From: Ophiocordyceps camponoti-saundersi (nom. inval.)
Lineage: Eukaryota > Ascomycota > Sordariomycetes > Hypocreales > Ophiocordycipitaceae
Direction of reading: 5' to 3'
DNA: 64,000 nucleotides
NCBI GenBank assembly: GCA_003339415.1
Contig: PDHQ01000103.1
Coordinates: 1-64,000 of the forward strand
The translations under genes and the position numbers were made by a program. This document shows positions 53,298-64,000 of this stretch, piece by piece (positions within the stretch are counted from its first letter, which is position 1; each line of letters opens with the position of its first letter). The notes under the pieces are model-generated. The model ran no database searches. It saw nothing but the letters and a program-made list of their open reading frames with translations, and was not told where the DNA came from.

Positions 53298-54389
53298 TGT
53301 CAACACCTCGGCCTGATCTTGTGTTTGACATGGAGAAGTGCAAGGCTCCTTGCCATCTACCCTGTGCTGTAAGTACTTGAAATTCCTAGCAAAGACTCAT
53401 ACAGGGTGCCGGAGGTTGCCATCTTGACGATGACCAACTCAATTCAACTATGCCATGTACTTTGAGACTGCCTACTAGTCAGGTAGGTAGGTAGGTAGGT
53501 AGGTAGATAGATTAGTAGGGAGAGTGCGCGACTTAAGAAGCCGCCACAAGTAAGCCCATCGAGTGGCGGATGGCAGGATGTATGTAGATGTCTGTCGGGT
53601 TGTATTGAAAAGGCTCTCGTGCCATGTGAGGATTTAGACGGATGAGATAACGTAGCATTGCCTGACCTGCATGGCCACGGCATTTGGGCCGATCAGTCGG
53701 CAGTGGTGCCGCATATTCCAACTGTGCTTGTTATCGTTCCTTGAATAGAATTGCTTCAGAGATTCTCGACTGAAACTCATCTGCGAGGGAGGCGGATGCT
53801 CTCGTTGAGCCCGTTGACGAGCAGGGATATGCCATGTCGGGTCTCGTCAGAGGTCAACGCTCGTTAAAAACGGTCAACTTATGTACATACATACGTGGTT
53901 TATGGACATGAAATACATACTGGAAAGTCGTGTTGTGAGTTTGCCCAAGCTGTGGATGTGTTGTTATATATATATATATATATATATAAGTTCCATCTCG
54001 TCTCTCGAGTCATTCAGTTACGACGACGGACACGAATCTTAATCAGCCGTAGCTAATCACATACTTTCCCCGGCTGCAATGGAAGGATTTAGAGTTATCA
54101 AGAGAGCTCAATCTATATTGGTAGATCTTCCTCTTGGCATCAATGTTCGGCATTCTTGAGCAGGGAGTTGCCCCGATAGCCGTCATCGTCACCGGATGGA
54201 ATGGAAGGATCGAGAGTTTCCAATAGCTCAAGCTTCGAATCTATGATCGACTTTCTCAAGCGTCCTATCTTAGCATCAATGCTCGGCACTTCTTGAGCAG
54301 TGGAATAGGCTATAAAGCCGTCTTCCTCACCGAATGTGAATTGGGGCAGAAACGTGAATTTCGGAAAGCCTAAAGCACAGTCTATTACT
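53298..54389. other. Intergenic between clpP and the metalloprotease
   Basis: No gene. It contains TAGG repeats at 53481-53506, a (TA)n microsatellite at about 53965-53988 and a diverged direct duplication at 54078-54334 just upstream of the metalloprotease. Confidence 0.6.
54078..54334. repeat. Diverged tandem duplication, two copies of about 120-135 bp
   Basis: Copy 1 (about 54078-54195) and copy 2 (about 54200-54334) share, in the same order, an aatggaaggat start, an aatctat segment, gcatcaatgntcggca, cttgagcag and a gccgtc...tcaccg end, with small indels. The second copy ends about 55 bp before the metalloprotease start codon. Confidence 0.7.
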
Positions 54390-55491
54390 ATGAGGACTTT
54401 CGTAACTGCTCTCCTGACGGCATTCGTCGTTGCCGCGACGGAAGAGGGTCAGTCGTCGGCGTCGCAAACGCCCTTTAAATGCCTTGCAAGGACGCTCGAT
54501 GCCAAGGAGCTACAGACGTTACAGACCTTGATTGACGACAACTCTTCCTCCGATGCCGACGAAAGGTCCGACCGGCCCCGATATTCTCCCCTGTTCAACA
54601 TCAGGACCTATATCCACGTCGTGGCCGAGTCCCAGTCCGAGTTCAAGTACTTCGAACGTGTTAGTAGCGGTCCTACTAGTTACTGGTAGGAAAACGCTCA
54701 CCTGTCGCACAGAACAAGGTGATCGAGAGCCAGCTCTTCAGATTGAATGAGGACTATAAGAATGCCTCTATTTCATTCTCCCTCGTTCGTTCCGACGGCG
54801 TCATCAACAGTGAATGGGCCCACGGCGGGGGAGAAAGGCAGATGAAGCAAACGCTCCGCAAAGGCGGCTACGACGATCTCAACATCTACCTCATCTCGAG
54901 CCTAAAGCGGCAGCCCGGAGCTCCGCCGACGGCCAACGGGCATTCTTCCTTTCCAAAGGACAAGCCGACCGAGGACGATCTGCTTCTCGATGGCTGCTTG
55001 GTTTCGGCCCACACGACCATCGGCGGCAAGACGGTGCTCTATGGCATGGGCCGTACGGGTGTTCACGAAGTCGGCCATTGGTTGGGGCTCCAGCATACTT
55101 TCCATGGCGGTTGCACCGACCCGGTCGGGGACGGCATCGCGGATACGCTGCCGCAGGCCGGCCCGACAGACCATTGTCCCAAGAAGAGGCCGTCTTGCGG
55201 TCGGCATGACCTCGGTCCTTTGTATAACGTGATGGATTACTCGGCTGAGTGAGTTTCATGATTCTTTTCTGGTTTGCCTCGAAAGGCATCTGCTGATGGT
55301 GAGAGTCGAATAGCGAGTGTAAAGCCATCATCACCCACGGTCAGATTCGATGGGCGCATGCAGCTTTCCGCTCTCGAGTCAAGGTGCAAGACGCCATAAG
55401 ACGGCAGGCCCTGCAACGAGTTCCGCTTACTTACAAGCAGCCGATGCAGGTTGCTGACCCAAGGCGACGAGCCAGAGTACAACTAGGTTAG
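54390..55491 (+). CDS. Secreted M43-family zinc metalloprotease (MEP1/cytophagalysin type)
   Basis: Exons 54390-54659, 54713-55248, 55314-55491; 984 nt, 327 aa. A signal peptide is visible (residues 1-16, MRTFVTALLTAFVVAA). The zinc site is H208-E-V-G-H212-W-L-G-L-Q-H218, the HEXXHXXGXXH metzincin signature, and a Met-turn is seen in NVMDYSA. Several Cys are placed as in fungal extracellular metalloproteases (M43B, pappalysin-like). The expected role is extracellular protein degradation; homologues are often induced during host or substrate colonisation. The donor GTTAGT at 54660 and acceptor ending 54712 rebuild FERNKVIESQLF; intron 2 rebuilds YSADECKAIITHGQ. The C-terminal 40 residues are more basic than in typical members. 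Confidence 0.9.
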
Positions 55492-56214
55492 TTTGTAGGT
55501 AGGTGAGTTCATACCTAGGTAGAAGTAAAGTCAATAGATGAATACAAAGGTTCCAGGACTGAAGTGAATAGTCGCAAAGAGACACGTATCATATGGGAGT
55601 GGTCGATATAGCACGCGTTCTATGCAGGTTGGCAGCTTGTTATCCATCTTCCAAGTAAGACCAGCTCTTACTCGACAATCGGCCGTTGATCAGAAATAGA
55701 ACCTCGCCATCAGAGTCTCGGCCAGGTCATCGTGAGGTTTTTGGCTTCTAGACTCAAGCGGCGAACCCTATCATGATGGCAGCCTCAACCGTCAGCATCT
55801 GCACAAAAGAACATGCATTACCGGGGAACTTTGGACAAGTTGTTTAAACCAATGACAAGCAGAGACTTTTTTTTCCTTTGCTTCTGCCGTTGCTCTCAAA
55901 AGGGGCGTCGAGAACGGTTCCTTATGCATTTCCGCCCCCTCAAACGCCGGTTGATCATCACATAGACGTGCTCGATTTCAATTCTCTTGGTGACTCTGAC
56001 GAGATGTAAACGGCATCAAGAGTTGTACTGATTCACTGAAAACGCTACTGCGAGCTGACTTCTACCCGTTATCAAACCGGACTTGTGATGACAAAAGGGA
56101 ATATATATCTGCATCTACATGCGTACTCTAGATGCACGTCCAATCTAGCGACGTCGAGAGCAAACGAACAACTCGATCCTCCATCCATCACGACAGGTCG
56201 ATTCCTCACTCATC
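55492..56214. other. Intergenic region
   Basis: No gene supported; TAGG words at 55496-55503 and 55514-55523. It contains the promoter of the small Cys-rich gene. Confidence 0.5.
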
Positions 56215-56655
56215 ATGCTTCTATTTCCCTTCATCCTCTGCTTCCTCGTGGTAGAAGCCCGCCGTCGTCAGTGCTTCCACGGCTTGGACAGGTGCGAATG
56301 GCTCCCCTGCGGATCCAGACTCCCATACAAGGCCAGGATAGGCAGCGTATTCTGCCTGCCGGAGAAGCAGAGAAATTACAGGATCGTCTCTTGGACAAAG
56401 TACCTCTCGAGGAAGACGGTCTGCTACGTGCGGTCGCCCATCTATGGGGATCCCGGCGGCGGTTGCTGTAAATTCGAGGTTTACGGCACCACTTGTTGGG
56501 TACCGGGCACCTACAAGACTCTGGTATGTGAGACGGACGAGGATGAGACTGTCAAGTTTCCTGTGCCGAAGAGGAAATGGCAGAGGCTTGAGTATGGGAC
56601 GAACAATAGTTGTACCAGGCACTGGTTCGAAGAGGAGGCCGCTTTCGATGGCTGA
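56215..56655 (+). CDS. Small secreted Cys-rich protein
   Basis: A single exon, 146 aa, not recognised. The N-terminus MLLFPFILCFLVVEA is a short, very hydrophobic signal peptide, with the cut likely after VEA. The mature protein of about 130 residues has ten Cys (including a GGGCCKF pair), is rich in Tyr, Trp and Arg/Lys, and has no repeats or transmembrane segment. The even Cys number suits up to five disulphides. Its size and position 723 bp after a secreted metalloprotease on the same strand make it an effector candidate. No toxin family can be assigned from sequence alone. Confidence 0.72.
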   Translation: MLLFPFILCFLVVEARRRQCFHGLDRCEWLPCGSRLPYKARIGSVFCLPEKQRNYRIVSWTKYLSRKTVCYVRSPIYGDPGGGCCKFEVYGTTCWVPGTYKTLVCETDEDETVKFPVPKRKWQRLEYGTNNSCTRHWFEEEAAFDG

Positions 56656-57142
56656 CGCCATGGTGAAACGGTAGATTGAGGTGAATATATCATATACAGA
56701 GAGGGTATTGGTAACGGCAAGATGATGCTTTCTGCCCTTGCTTGAGTTGCCTGACTGATGAACGAGGAGGACATGAACTCTTTATACTCTGTCAACTCAA
56801 GGCGAGAATTGGTCCTGATAGGCGCGTGGCCTTGTAAGCTGATGTAATTCTCCGTACATACCTACCGACCTATCTACCTACCTACTGTCCGTATGAACCA
56901 GGTAGGTAGGAAGGTAGCTAGGCTCGTGTGCCCGCTCCTCTACCTAGAGGAGAGGAGGTAGATGATTGTTGGAGATGAAGACGCCGAATGATGACATAAT
57001 CGGCAAGACGCGTCAAGATCCAATCCAATCCCGCGTATCGCCTTGGCCCCCCGCAGTCCACTGAACCAACCAAGCAGCCCTCTTATCTCCTCTACAGCGG
57101 GCGTCTACCATCCATCATCCATCACAGCTCACAACAACAAGC
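56656..57142. other. Intergenic region upstream of PSF3
   Basis: TACC/TAGG repeats at about 56860-56915 and no gene. The last 100 bp form a CA/TC-rich leader before the PSF3 start. Confidence 0.55.
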
Positions 57143-57745
57143 ATGTCATACTACGACGTCGATGCCATCCTCACAGACGCCGAGGTAAGAAGGTCCCTCC
57201 ACCTCCCTCCGCAAAGCTCGGCTCACGCAGCGCAGAAATTGCCTTGCCGCTTCGAGCTGGACGTGCCTCGCCTCGCTCAACTCGACTCCCCGTCAGCGGT
57301 AGGCCTCAAGGCCGGCACGGCGCTGTCGCTTCCGTTCTGGCTGGCCAAAGTCCTGGCCGTAACGTCGGTCGGCCACGACAGCTGGCTGAAGCTCGACCAG
57401 CCGCCGTGGCTGTCGGAAGAGACGGTGGCCGCCCTCAAGGACAACCCGCGGGCCGTCTCACTGCGCGACCAGAACGCCCACTTCTTCGGCATGGGCGAGC
57501 GCATGACGGATCTGCTGCAAGACTCCCAATTGAACTCGGTCCTTTGCCGCTCCTTTGTTGCTCGCGCCACCGATGTCGGTCTCCTTGCGAGCAAGTCCGA
57601 CCAGATCCCCACAGGCGAGGCCAGCGACTTTGCGCGCGGGCTCGACAACTGGGAGGTAGCCATCTTTAACAGTCTTCACGAGGGTGTCGGGGCTATAAAA
57701 GCCTGGCTGGACAGTATCCAGGGGCCGGTGGCGGGCGAATCGTAG
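57143..57745 (+). CDS. PSF3: GINS complex subunit Psf3
   Basis: Exons 57143-57184 and 57236-57745; 552 nt, 183 aa, usual length for Psf3. The start MSYYDVDAILTDAE spliced to KLPCRFELDVP is the family hallmark (short N-terminal beta domain), followed by LKAGTALSLPFWLAKVL and a helical A domain with LKDNPRAVSLRDQNAHFFGMG. Psf3 with Sld5, Psf1 and Psf2 forms GINS, part of the Cdc45-MCM-GINS replicative helicase in the nucleus. The 51-nt intron contains no stop and is a multiple of three, so the unspliced frame is also open; the spliced form matches the family. Confidence 0.95.
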   Translation: MSYYDVDAILTDAEVRRSLHLPPQSSAHAAQKLPCRFELDVPRLAQLDSPSAVGLKAGTALSLPFWLAKVLAVTSVGHDSWLKLDQPPWLSEETVAALKDNPRAVSLRDQNAHFFGMGERMTDLLQDSQLNSVLCRSFVARATDVGLLASKSDQIPTGEASDFARGLDNWEVAIFNSLHEGVGAIKAWLDSIQGPVAGES

Positions 57746-57886
57746 AGAGGAGAGGAGGAGAAGGGCGAAACGCGTTTTTTTTTTCAACAGCCAGCCCTCA
57801 CTGTCTTAACGCGAAAGACAGAAAGAAAGAAAGAAACGACGCGATTCTTGAAGATAAGCTGCTACACATACCTTGCTCAATCTCGT

Positions 57887-58777
57887 CTAGCGATGCGCCA
57901 CCGCCAAAGCCCCAAGCGTCACGAACCAGGCCCAGGTGACGAGCATGTCGCTCATTTCGATGACGAGAAAATACCGGTTCGAGTACCGCACAAGATGCAC
58001 GGTACCGGCACCGACACAGCAAGCCACCGTCGGCAGCATCACACGGAGGGATCGGAGGGTGGCGACCAGCCAGGCGACGTGAGGCAGCGCCACCGCGCGG
58101 AGCCATCGAAGGACGAGGCAGGCCAAAAGCGCGGCGCGAGCAGGATGGTCGCCAACGAGCCGCCGAGCAAAGTCTCTCTCGAGCCGGTCGCCGAACAAGA
58201 GCAATCTGCCCGTCGACGCGACCAAGGCGACGGCCCAGCACGTCTCGGCGTAACGACTCTCGGCCAGGGTCAGAGAAGCGAGCAGAAGCAGCAGGCGATG
58301 GGCGTCCGCCTTGGTCAGAGCTTTGCCTCGGCGACGGCGGAAGATGGTCGTGGGCATCGAGCTCGCTGATGACCTGCTGCTGCTACTCCTGCGTGCCGCC
58401 GTCGCGAACGACGACAGCATTTCTGATACAATGACCTGCTGAAAGAGCCAGAGGATCGCGGCCGGCCAGGAGACGTCGACGAGCGACGCTTCGAGGTGCC
58501 CGTGAGGCGACCAGCGAGCCAGCTTCATGGCCTCGATCGGGTGACGCCGTGGGAACTGACCCAGCCATGGCGCCAGCATGCGTCGGACGTGGTTTGCCGT
58601 CACGGCGGCGGTGACGATGCCGAGCCGTCGGCCGGTGGTGGCCGGTGCGATGACGTGCTCGACGAGATGCTCTGCAACGTCACGAGCCATGCGACTGTTT
58701 TCTTCTCCTGTCGCGCGGCGGGTTGGTGGCTGGTCGTCTGTCTCCGGCTGCGAGGTAGTCGTTCCGCGTCGGGCCAT
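57887..58777 (-). CDS. Orphan multi-pass membrane protein
   Basis: A single exon, 296 aa, not recognised. The N-terminal 60 residues are polar and charged. Hydrophobic segments lie at about residues 100-125, 155-190, 210-255 and 265-292, suggesting four to six membrane passes, separated by a Ser/Arg-rich loop at about 128-150. Its 3' end is 141 bp from that of PSF3, convergently. The high Ala/Arg/Leu content and long open frame in GC-rich DNA mean that a non-coding origin or an unseen intron cannot be excluded. Confidence 0.5.
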   Translation of the reverse strand: MARRGTTTSQPETDDQPPTRRATGEENSRMARDVAEHLVEHVIAPATTGRRLGIVTAAVTANHVRRMLAPWLGQFPRRHPIEAMKLARWSPHGHLEASLVDVSWPAAILWLFQQVIVSEMLSSFATAARRSSSSRSSASSMPTTIFRRRRGKALTKADAHRLLLLLASLTLAESRYAETCWAVALVASTGRLLLFGDRLERDFARRLVGDHPARAALLACLVLRWLRAVALPHVAWLVATLRSLRVMLPTVACCVGAGTVHLVRYSNRYFLVIEMSDMLVTWAWFVTLGALAVAHR

Positions 58778-59784
58778 GACGAGGTATGCACGTACATAGG
58801 GCAGGTGTTTATTGGTGTATGTAGGTATGTCTGTGTGTCTCAGCCCCCCCTCCGCCTCTCTCCAGCCTCTTCAGCACGGCCTCAGGTTGGATACGAGATG
58901 ATATATCATGACCGCTGCGCCTCGAGAAAACGTCGAATATGGTGAATATCGCGTGAATATCCCGATGTGACAGTATCCGTATATACCTAGGTTCCTACCT
59001 ATGTAGCTGCACAGCCCCGGCCGAAGAAGCCGATCAACCGGGTGACCCCCGCCCCACAACGCCCCGACACCGACCCGGTCCCGGTCCATCCATCCCTCCG
59101 GTCCCCAGAAACAAAGAAGCGCCCAAGACGAAAATCCCCCATTTTATCCCACCCCGTCCATCACGAACAAACAGTCTTTCATATGCCAAGGTCAAAAATG
59201 CTGAGAACAGACTAGAAGAAAAAAAACCCCGTAGAAAATAATGAAACCAGAGAAAAACTTGACAAGATGCTCGTCGTACCTTGTTGAGCATATAACGTGA
59301 TACAGATGTTGAAAGCGGACATGTGTGAAGAAGAAGAAAGATGGCATCGCTTAAGAGAAAGAAAGAAAAACGTATCCCCCGCCATCGAAATATCCAAGCG
59401 ATTGAAAGATGTAGGTGCATATAAGGGGATGTTGAAGCGAATGAGATGTGTATGTATGCATAAGGGGATGGACAAACTTGATCTCTGACGGAAACGCGGT
59501 AAATAGGATGGTAGTAACAGATCGCGTCGGAACTTTGTTTTCTTTGTTTTTCTTGGTATCGTGTTTCTTGTTGCTTCTTCTTGTTGCTTCTTCTTCTTCA
59601 ACCTCTCTCTTCATTCACCTCGTTATCCGCAGCCATCCCGAAAGAGAAACGATAAAAAAAAATCTAGCCGTAACTTCATCACGTCATGATTCAAACCAAA
59701 AGCAAACACTGCGCCTAACGAGTCATACAAGGTCAATAACACGCGTCAAAAGAATCAAGCGCATGTATATATATAAATTCGTCT
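58778..59784. other. Intergenic region
   Basis: No supported gene; a C-run at 58846-58851 and AG/TC-rich runs at 59340-59370 and 59565-59605. It contains the promoter of the membrane protein and the 3' flank of the zinc-finger gene. Confidence 0.55.
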
Positions 59785-61501
59785 TCAAGAGATGGCCCCC
59801 TCGACGTCGTCCACGTTGCTCCACATGCAGTCCGACATAGCCGGGTCAAACAGCTGAGCGGAAAGAGAGGCGTCCAGCGGAGGGGCCATAGTAGGGATAT
59901 GATCCTCTCTCCCAAAGGAGACGTATTCCTGAGCCGTAGCCGTCGACGGCTCGCCAAAGGTCATGGAGTCGTAGACGATCAGGGCAGAGGAGGCGGGGAA
60001 TTCATCCGTCTGGGCGGCATCAGGATCTGCAGCGTTGCCGTACGAGGTATCGAGGTCGGGAAAGAGGTTCATGGAGACTTCTTCGTTGGCGTGTCGGTCA
60101 GGGGACTCGTCTTCGAGACCGTCCACTTCGGCCTTGTCACAGGGAATCTCCACCTCCTCATACCACAGTTTAAGATCAGACATGGGCGGCCAATCGCCGC
60201 CTCCCTTGCCGCCTCGACGCTCGTCCGCGGGAGACTTGTTCTTCCCACGCGGCGCCCTGGGCTTGAAATGGGTGCGGCGGAGATGGGCGGCCGCATTGTA
60301 GTAAGCGCCGTATTGCTTTGCGGACGAGCAGGCCTTGCACTCGGACAGCGGATACAGCACCGCAACGGGAGACGGCTTCCCGACCGTGGCCGGGTCTCGA
60401 CAGACGAACTTCTTAACCGTCTTGCGATGCTTGGCGTTGAGGTGCCGTCGCAGCTCGTGGTCGCCGCGGAAGCCGTCGGGATGGTCGCGGCAGCGGGTGC
60501 AGTATACGCGCGGGTGCTTGGGTCGTTGGTAGGGCGTCTTGTGCAGGGCTAGCTTGCTCTCGCGCTGGGACGGCGTCGAGGCTGTGAGAGGACCGACGTC
60601 TTGGGGCTGCTGCGGCTTGGGGGCGATGACGTTGCGGCTGCTGTTCTGCCGCACGCGCTGACACGCCTCCTTGAAGCGCCGGCCCAGGCTCGAGCAGGTC
60701 GACTTGGCGCTCGCGTTGGACGGCGATCGCTCCATGGCTTCGGCCGTGTCCGGGAGACGTGTCGTCGTGTCGTTGGCGAGGAAGCCTGCGCCGACGCCGA
60801 AGAAGTCTTGGTCGCATGTGCTGTGGTTCATGACCGGTACGTCCGTCTGCCACGACTGAGCGGAGACGAGACGCATCATGGCCATGGCGCCGACGTCGAG
60901 AGCGCTGCTCTGTCGCGTGAGAGGATGCGACGGCTCGACCATGGAAGACCCGGAGATCATGGACGGACAGGCCGACGGGCCGGTGCTGGCGTAGGCGTCG
61001 CTCGGCGACAGATTCGTCCGCGTCATGGCCAGGTATGACTGCTCGTCTAGCCACTTCTTGGCCAGGTAGGCGTCAGGTGTGATGCCGACTTCGGGGAGGC
61101 CGTCGTCATTCTCGCCTACGCTTGGCAGCACTTGAATGATGTCGGGCGACAGAAGGTCGTGGTCGGATCGCATCGACCCGCTGCGGCTCATGGCCCCAGA
61201 CGCGCCCTCGTCTTGATATCTGGCGCCCAAGTTGGTCTGCGATGGCGTATCCCATTGACTTACGCACCTGTCATTCTTTTCACCAAGAGTAATATGTGTC
61301 AGATGGCAGACTCGGAGAATTATAGACGACTATACATACTACCGTGGATATAGCATCCGCGTGAAAGATTCGAGGATCCGAGGTGAGGTCCTCGGTTCCG
61401 ACTAGGAGCTCCCTATAGTAGGCGCCGAGGCTTTCGTGATGAGATAGGTGACGATGAATCTCTTGCGCCTGGACGCTGTTATGGTTGGGGGCTGAAAGCA
61501 T
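59785..61501 (-). CDS. C2H2 zinc-finger protein, probable transcription factor
   Basis: Exons 61501-61343 and 61236-59785; 1611 nt, 536 aa. Two fungal-type zinc fingers lie near residues 295-375: YCTRCRDHPDGF...HELRRHLNAKH, then CKACSSAKQYGAY...AAAHLRRTHF, with a conserved KKFVCRDP linker. This arrangement is seen in a family of filamentous-fungal C2H2 regulators, often with long disordered flanks. Here residues 55-290 are Ser/Pro/Met-rich and the last 150 residues are acidic, as in activation domains. Expected location: nucleus. The first intron (106 nt) is inferred from frame; another acceptor at 61269 would shift the frame. Targets unknown. Confidence 0.82.
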
Positions 61502-64000
61502 GGTAGAGCGCGCGGCCGATGGCTGGGGATGTGAGGCTGCGAGATGATGGCGAGGAAAGACCCTAGTAATAACTGTATCGTTGTACTCGTGTCGGTCTCA
61601 CGTCTCACAAAGGAGCACAAGGTAATATCAAAATCGAATGCTATGAGCGAGGAGACGTTGTTGAAAGCAGGCGGGTCAAGGGGGGGGGGGGGGGGAAGAG
61701 GGTGCAAGGACGGGCGGACCAAAGAGGCGTATGCAGAGTGTGAGGCAGCCAGTCAGGCAGCTATTTGATCGGACAGCGACAGGGTCAACAAGGGGAGTGA
61801 GCAACAAACAACAGGCAGCCAATGACTGCATGAGGCGTCAAGTCAATAAGACCAGGGGGGGGGGGGAATCAGGGGGGGGGGCCAAAGATGATGACGTCCC
61901 CGTAGGTGTGTATATACATTTATATTCATACATGGTTTGTCGAGACGCTGAGAAAAAGGAGAGTCGTCCTCGCAGAACGTTGGGAGGCGGTTACACAAAG
62001 GCATCGTAGGCTACACCGCATAAGCCGGCCAGAAATAGCTTCGCAGCTGTTAGCCTGTGGGCTGGGAAATATGCCGTTATCGCGGACGTGGTGTGAGTTG
62101 GCAGTTCCAGGTGAGCGTTTCGGTGACTTTCCATGAGGGGGGGTCTGGCCGCTCTGCCAGCGCACACTGCCAGCCCAACAGACCATCCATCCATCTGCCG
62201 TCGTGTGCTGGGACGCAAAAAGACGGCGTCCGTACGCGGATGCGACGCTGTCGATAGGCCTGCACTGCGCCCCCCCCCCCCCCCTTTTTTTCCACCCCCT
62301 ACCTCCTCTCAGCAGCAGCGAGCATCATCGTGAGAGGAGGACGAGATGCTGTCCCGCCACCCCTCAAAAGGGGCTTTTTCCATCGTGGGGGCGCCATCGT
62401 CATCGTCGGCGCAGTCGGGCTCTGACCATGGGAGTACAGCAGGGGTTCCATACTCTACGTTGCGCCTACCGATGAACAGGCCAGCCGCCGTCGTGTCCGT
62501 AGTGATGTATGTACGGTCTGTACGGATATGTATGTGCCTATTCGTTGGGCATCCAATGGCTGGAAGGCCATTGATAGAGACGTGATCGGCCGATGCGAAT
62601 TTCCCCTTCACAATATGTTTGTATGGAGAATGAAGTGAGTCACTCCTCCAGACTGGCTACCTCAGGCTCGACATGCTATTGGCCGACGCCGCAGATTAGT
62701 ATGTATATACTATCAGTGAGATGACATCACCGTGACAGTGGCCTTTCTTTTCCATCACTGCTCGTCATGGCGCTGCACGCAGCTGCGTCTGCTGAATAGT
62801 ATGTACATACATACATAGCCTGAACCTGATATATAGGATTGCAGACGGTCATCATTCTAGAACCTCTCGACTCCCGAGCCACGGCACGGGGTGATGGTGA
62901 ACAAGGCAAAGTGGATAAAACAGAAGTTCACAACCAAGGTAGGGAAGACGCCACCAGAAGTTATTGGGCGAGGTGAACACGAGCCTACTCTCTACGGGTA
63001 AAGGGCATCCGTAAGCACCTCCATATGTACGGAAACATACATAGAGTTGCTTGCAGGAAATCAGTCTCTATATGTACAGATGCAGCCCTCGACTAAACCA
63101 ACCAGTCACAGCAGAGGCAGGCAACGAAACCAATCGGGCCAGGCCGCAAGCCACGGGGCGCGGCCGTCTTGGAGTCGGCTCTCGGGGCTGGCTATGGGGG
63201 GCCGCGACACAGCCCGGCAGCACACAGCAGTCTCGGTGTGAGAGGCGCCGAGAAGAGTGGGGTGCAGCGCGGGACACGGCATCCGTTCGGGGGACCACTG
63301 CAGGGTTCCTGAGATCAGATGCCGAGGCCAGTGGGGCCGGAGTGGATGTCGGCCGGATGGAGCGCGGCGTCGTGAGTCAAAAACTCAACAGTATTAAAAG
63401 ATCATGACGAATACCGTAGGGGGGAAAAGGGGAGACAAGAGGGTCTTCCATGCAGTCCCTACCTACGGACCTAGGTAGGTAGGTACGGACGTAGATATGG
63501 AGTCGATACCTCCGAACTGTGCTCACACCTTTACTGCGTGAGACGCCGTGCCAGCAGGCGCGGCTTGTCAATGACACGAGGCGCAATAGCAGTCCCCGGA
63601 AATGAACGGCGTCCCGAGTGCCGAGATGAGTAAGTGGGGCCGCATGGCAAGCGGCGCCCGCGGCCGCCATGAGGGTGGGCCGGGCGGCGTGAGTCTACGT
63701 TGATGTCGAGAAGCTGCTTGAAACTGACCGACCACTATCCGTACACACCTTGCAATGCCTGAACAGCGTCGTCTACGGTTCATTGAACATACGAGCATGA
63801 GAACATGGTAAAGAGACATTCATGATGCTTCTATATGGCACAAGTAAATACGGAACCCAAAAAGAAAACCTTTAGACATGGTGCAATCAACGTGCATTCT
63901 GAAAACCTGGGTAGGTAGGTGTACCTCCTCATCGATGCCAATCCCAAACGCCATGAATCTAAGTAGAAGAGAAGCAATAATACAACGGCAGTCAAGCTAC
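61502..64000. other. 2.5-kb right edge without a recognised gene
   Basis: It contains the zinc-finger gene promoter, G-runs at about 61681-61694, 61856-61866 and 61873-61881, a C-run with T-run at about 62271-62290, and TAGG/TACC words near 63460-63485 and 63909-63921. Short frames on both strands have no domain, signal peptide or intron pattern. A gene continuing beyond the window cannot be excluded. Confidence 0.5.

Noticed and set aside
61522..62611. Several 60-100 codon frames at the right edge
   Set aside because: They span G- or C-runs, overlap each other on both strands and show no signal peptide, domain or splice pattern.

Overview
The window is nuclear DNA of a filamentous ascomycete (Pezizomycotina, most likely Sordariomycetes and perhaps Hypocreales; I cannot name the species). 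The evidence is: many 50-110 nt spliceosomal introns with CTGAC/CTAAC branch sites; fungal families such as PAN3, YOS9, RIM2, bifunctional ADE2, a mitochondrial ClpP and a PTH11/rhodopsin-like receptor; a left edge that looks mutated by RIP (repeat-induced point mutation); and abundant TAGG/TACC and TATG microsatellites. All exon boundaries are my own manual calls. For each spliced gene the exon lengths sum to a multiple of three and the junctions restore the expected family motifs.

Layout. 1-2783: TA-rich transposon relic bounded by a G-run and a C-run. 3-12 kb: conserved housekeeping genes LSB5(-), UBX2-like(-), PAN3(+) and LSM7(-), with two adjacent minisatellites after PAN3. 12.4-13.2 kb: solitary copia-type gag ORF. 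13.3-17.6 kb: secreted phospholipase C(-) and RIM2(+). 18.4-32.3 kb: accessory-looking block with a Zn2Cys6 regulator(+), MFS transporter(+), membrane-anchored multicopper oxidase(+), monocarboxylate-type MFS permease(-) and PTH11-like receptor(-). 34.7-41 kb: YOS9(+) and a CM1/centrosomin-motif protein(+). 42-45.6 kb: Cys-rich secreted protein(-) and ADE2(-). 46.5-50.3 kb: orphan possible cysteine-peptidase-like protein(+), ARMT1/DUF89 enzyme(-) and stand-alone thioesterase(-). 50.8-53.3 kb: unknown probable mitochondrial protein(-) divergent from ClpP(+). 54.4-56.7 kb: secreted M43 metalloprotease(+) and a small Cys-rich secreted protein(+). 57.1-61.5 kb: PSF3(+), orphan membrane protein(-) and C2H2 zinc-finger protein(-). 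61.5-64 kb: no gene seen.

Functional picture. Housekeeping genes (mRNA decay, ERAD, replication, purine synthesis, mitochondrial proteolysis and transport) alternate with lineage-variable secreted or membrane genes that could act at a host or environment interface. UBX2 and YOS9 both belong to ER-associated degradation but lie 28 kb apart. No rRNA, tRNA, CRISPR array or secondary-metabolite backbone enzyme was recognised.
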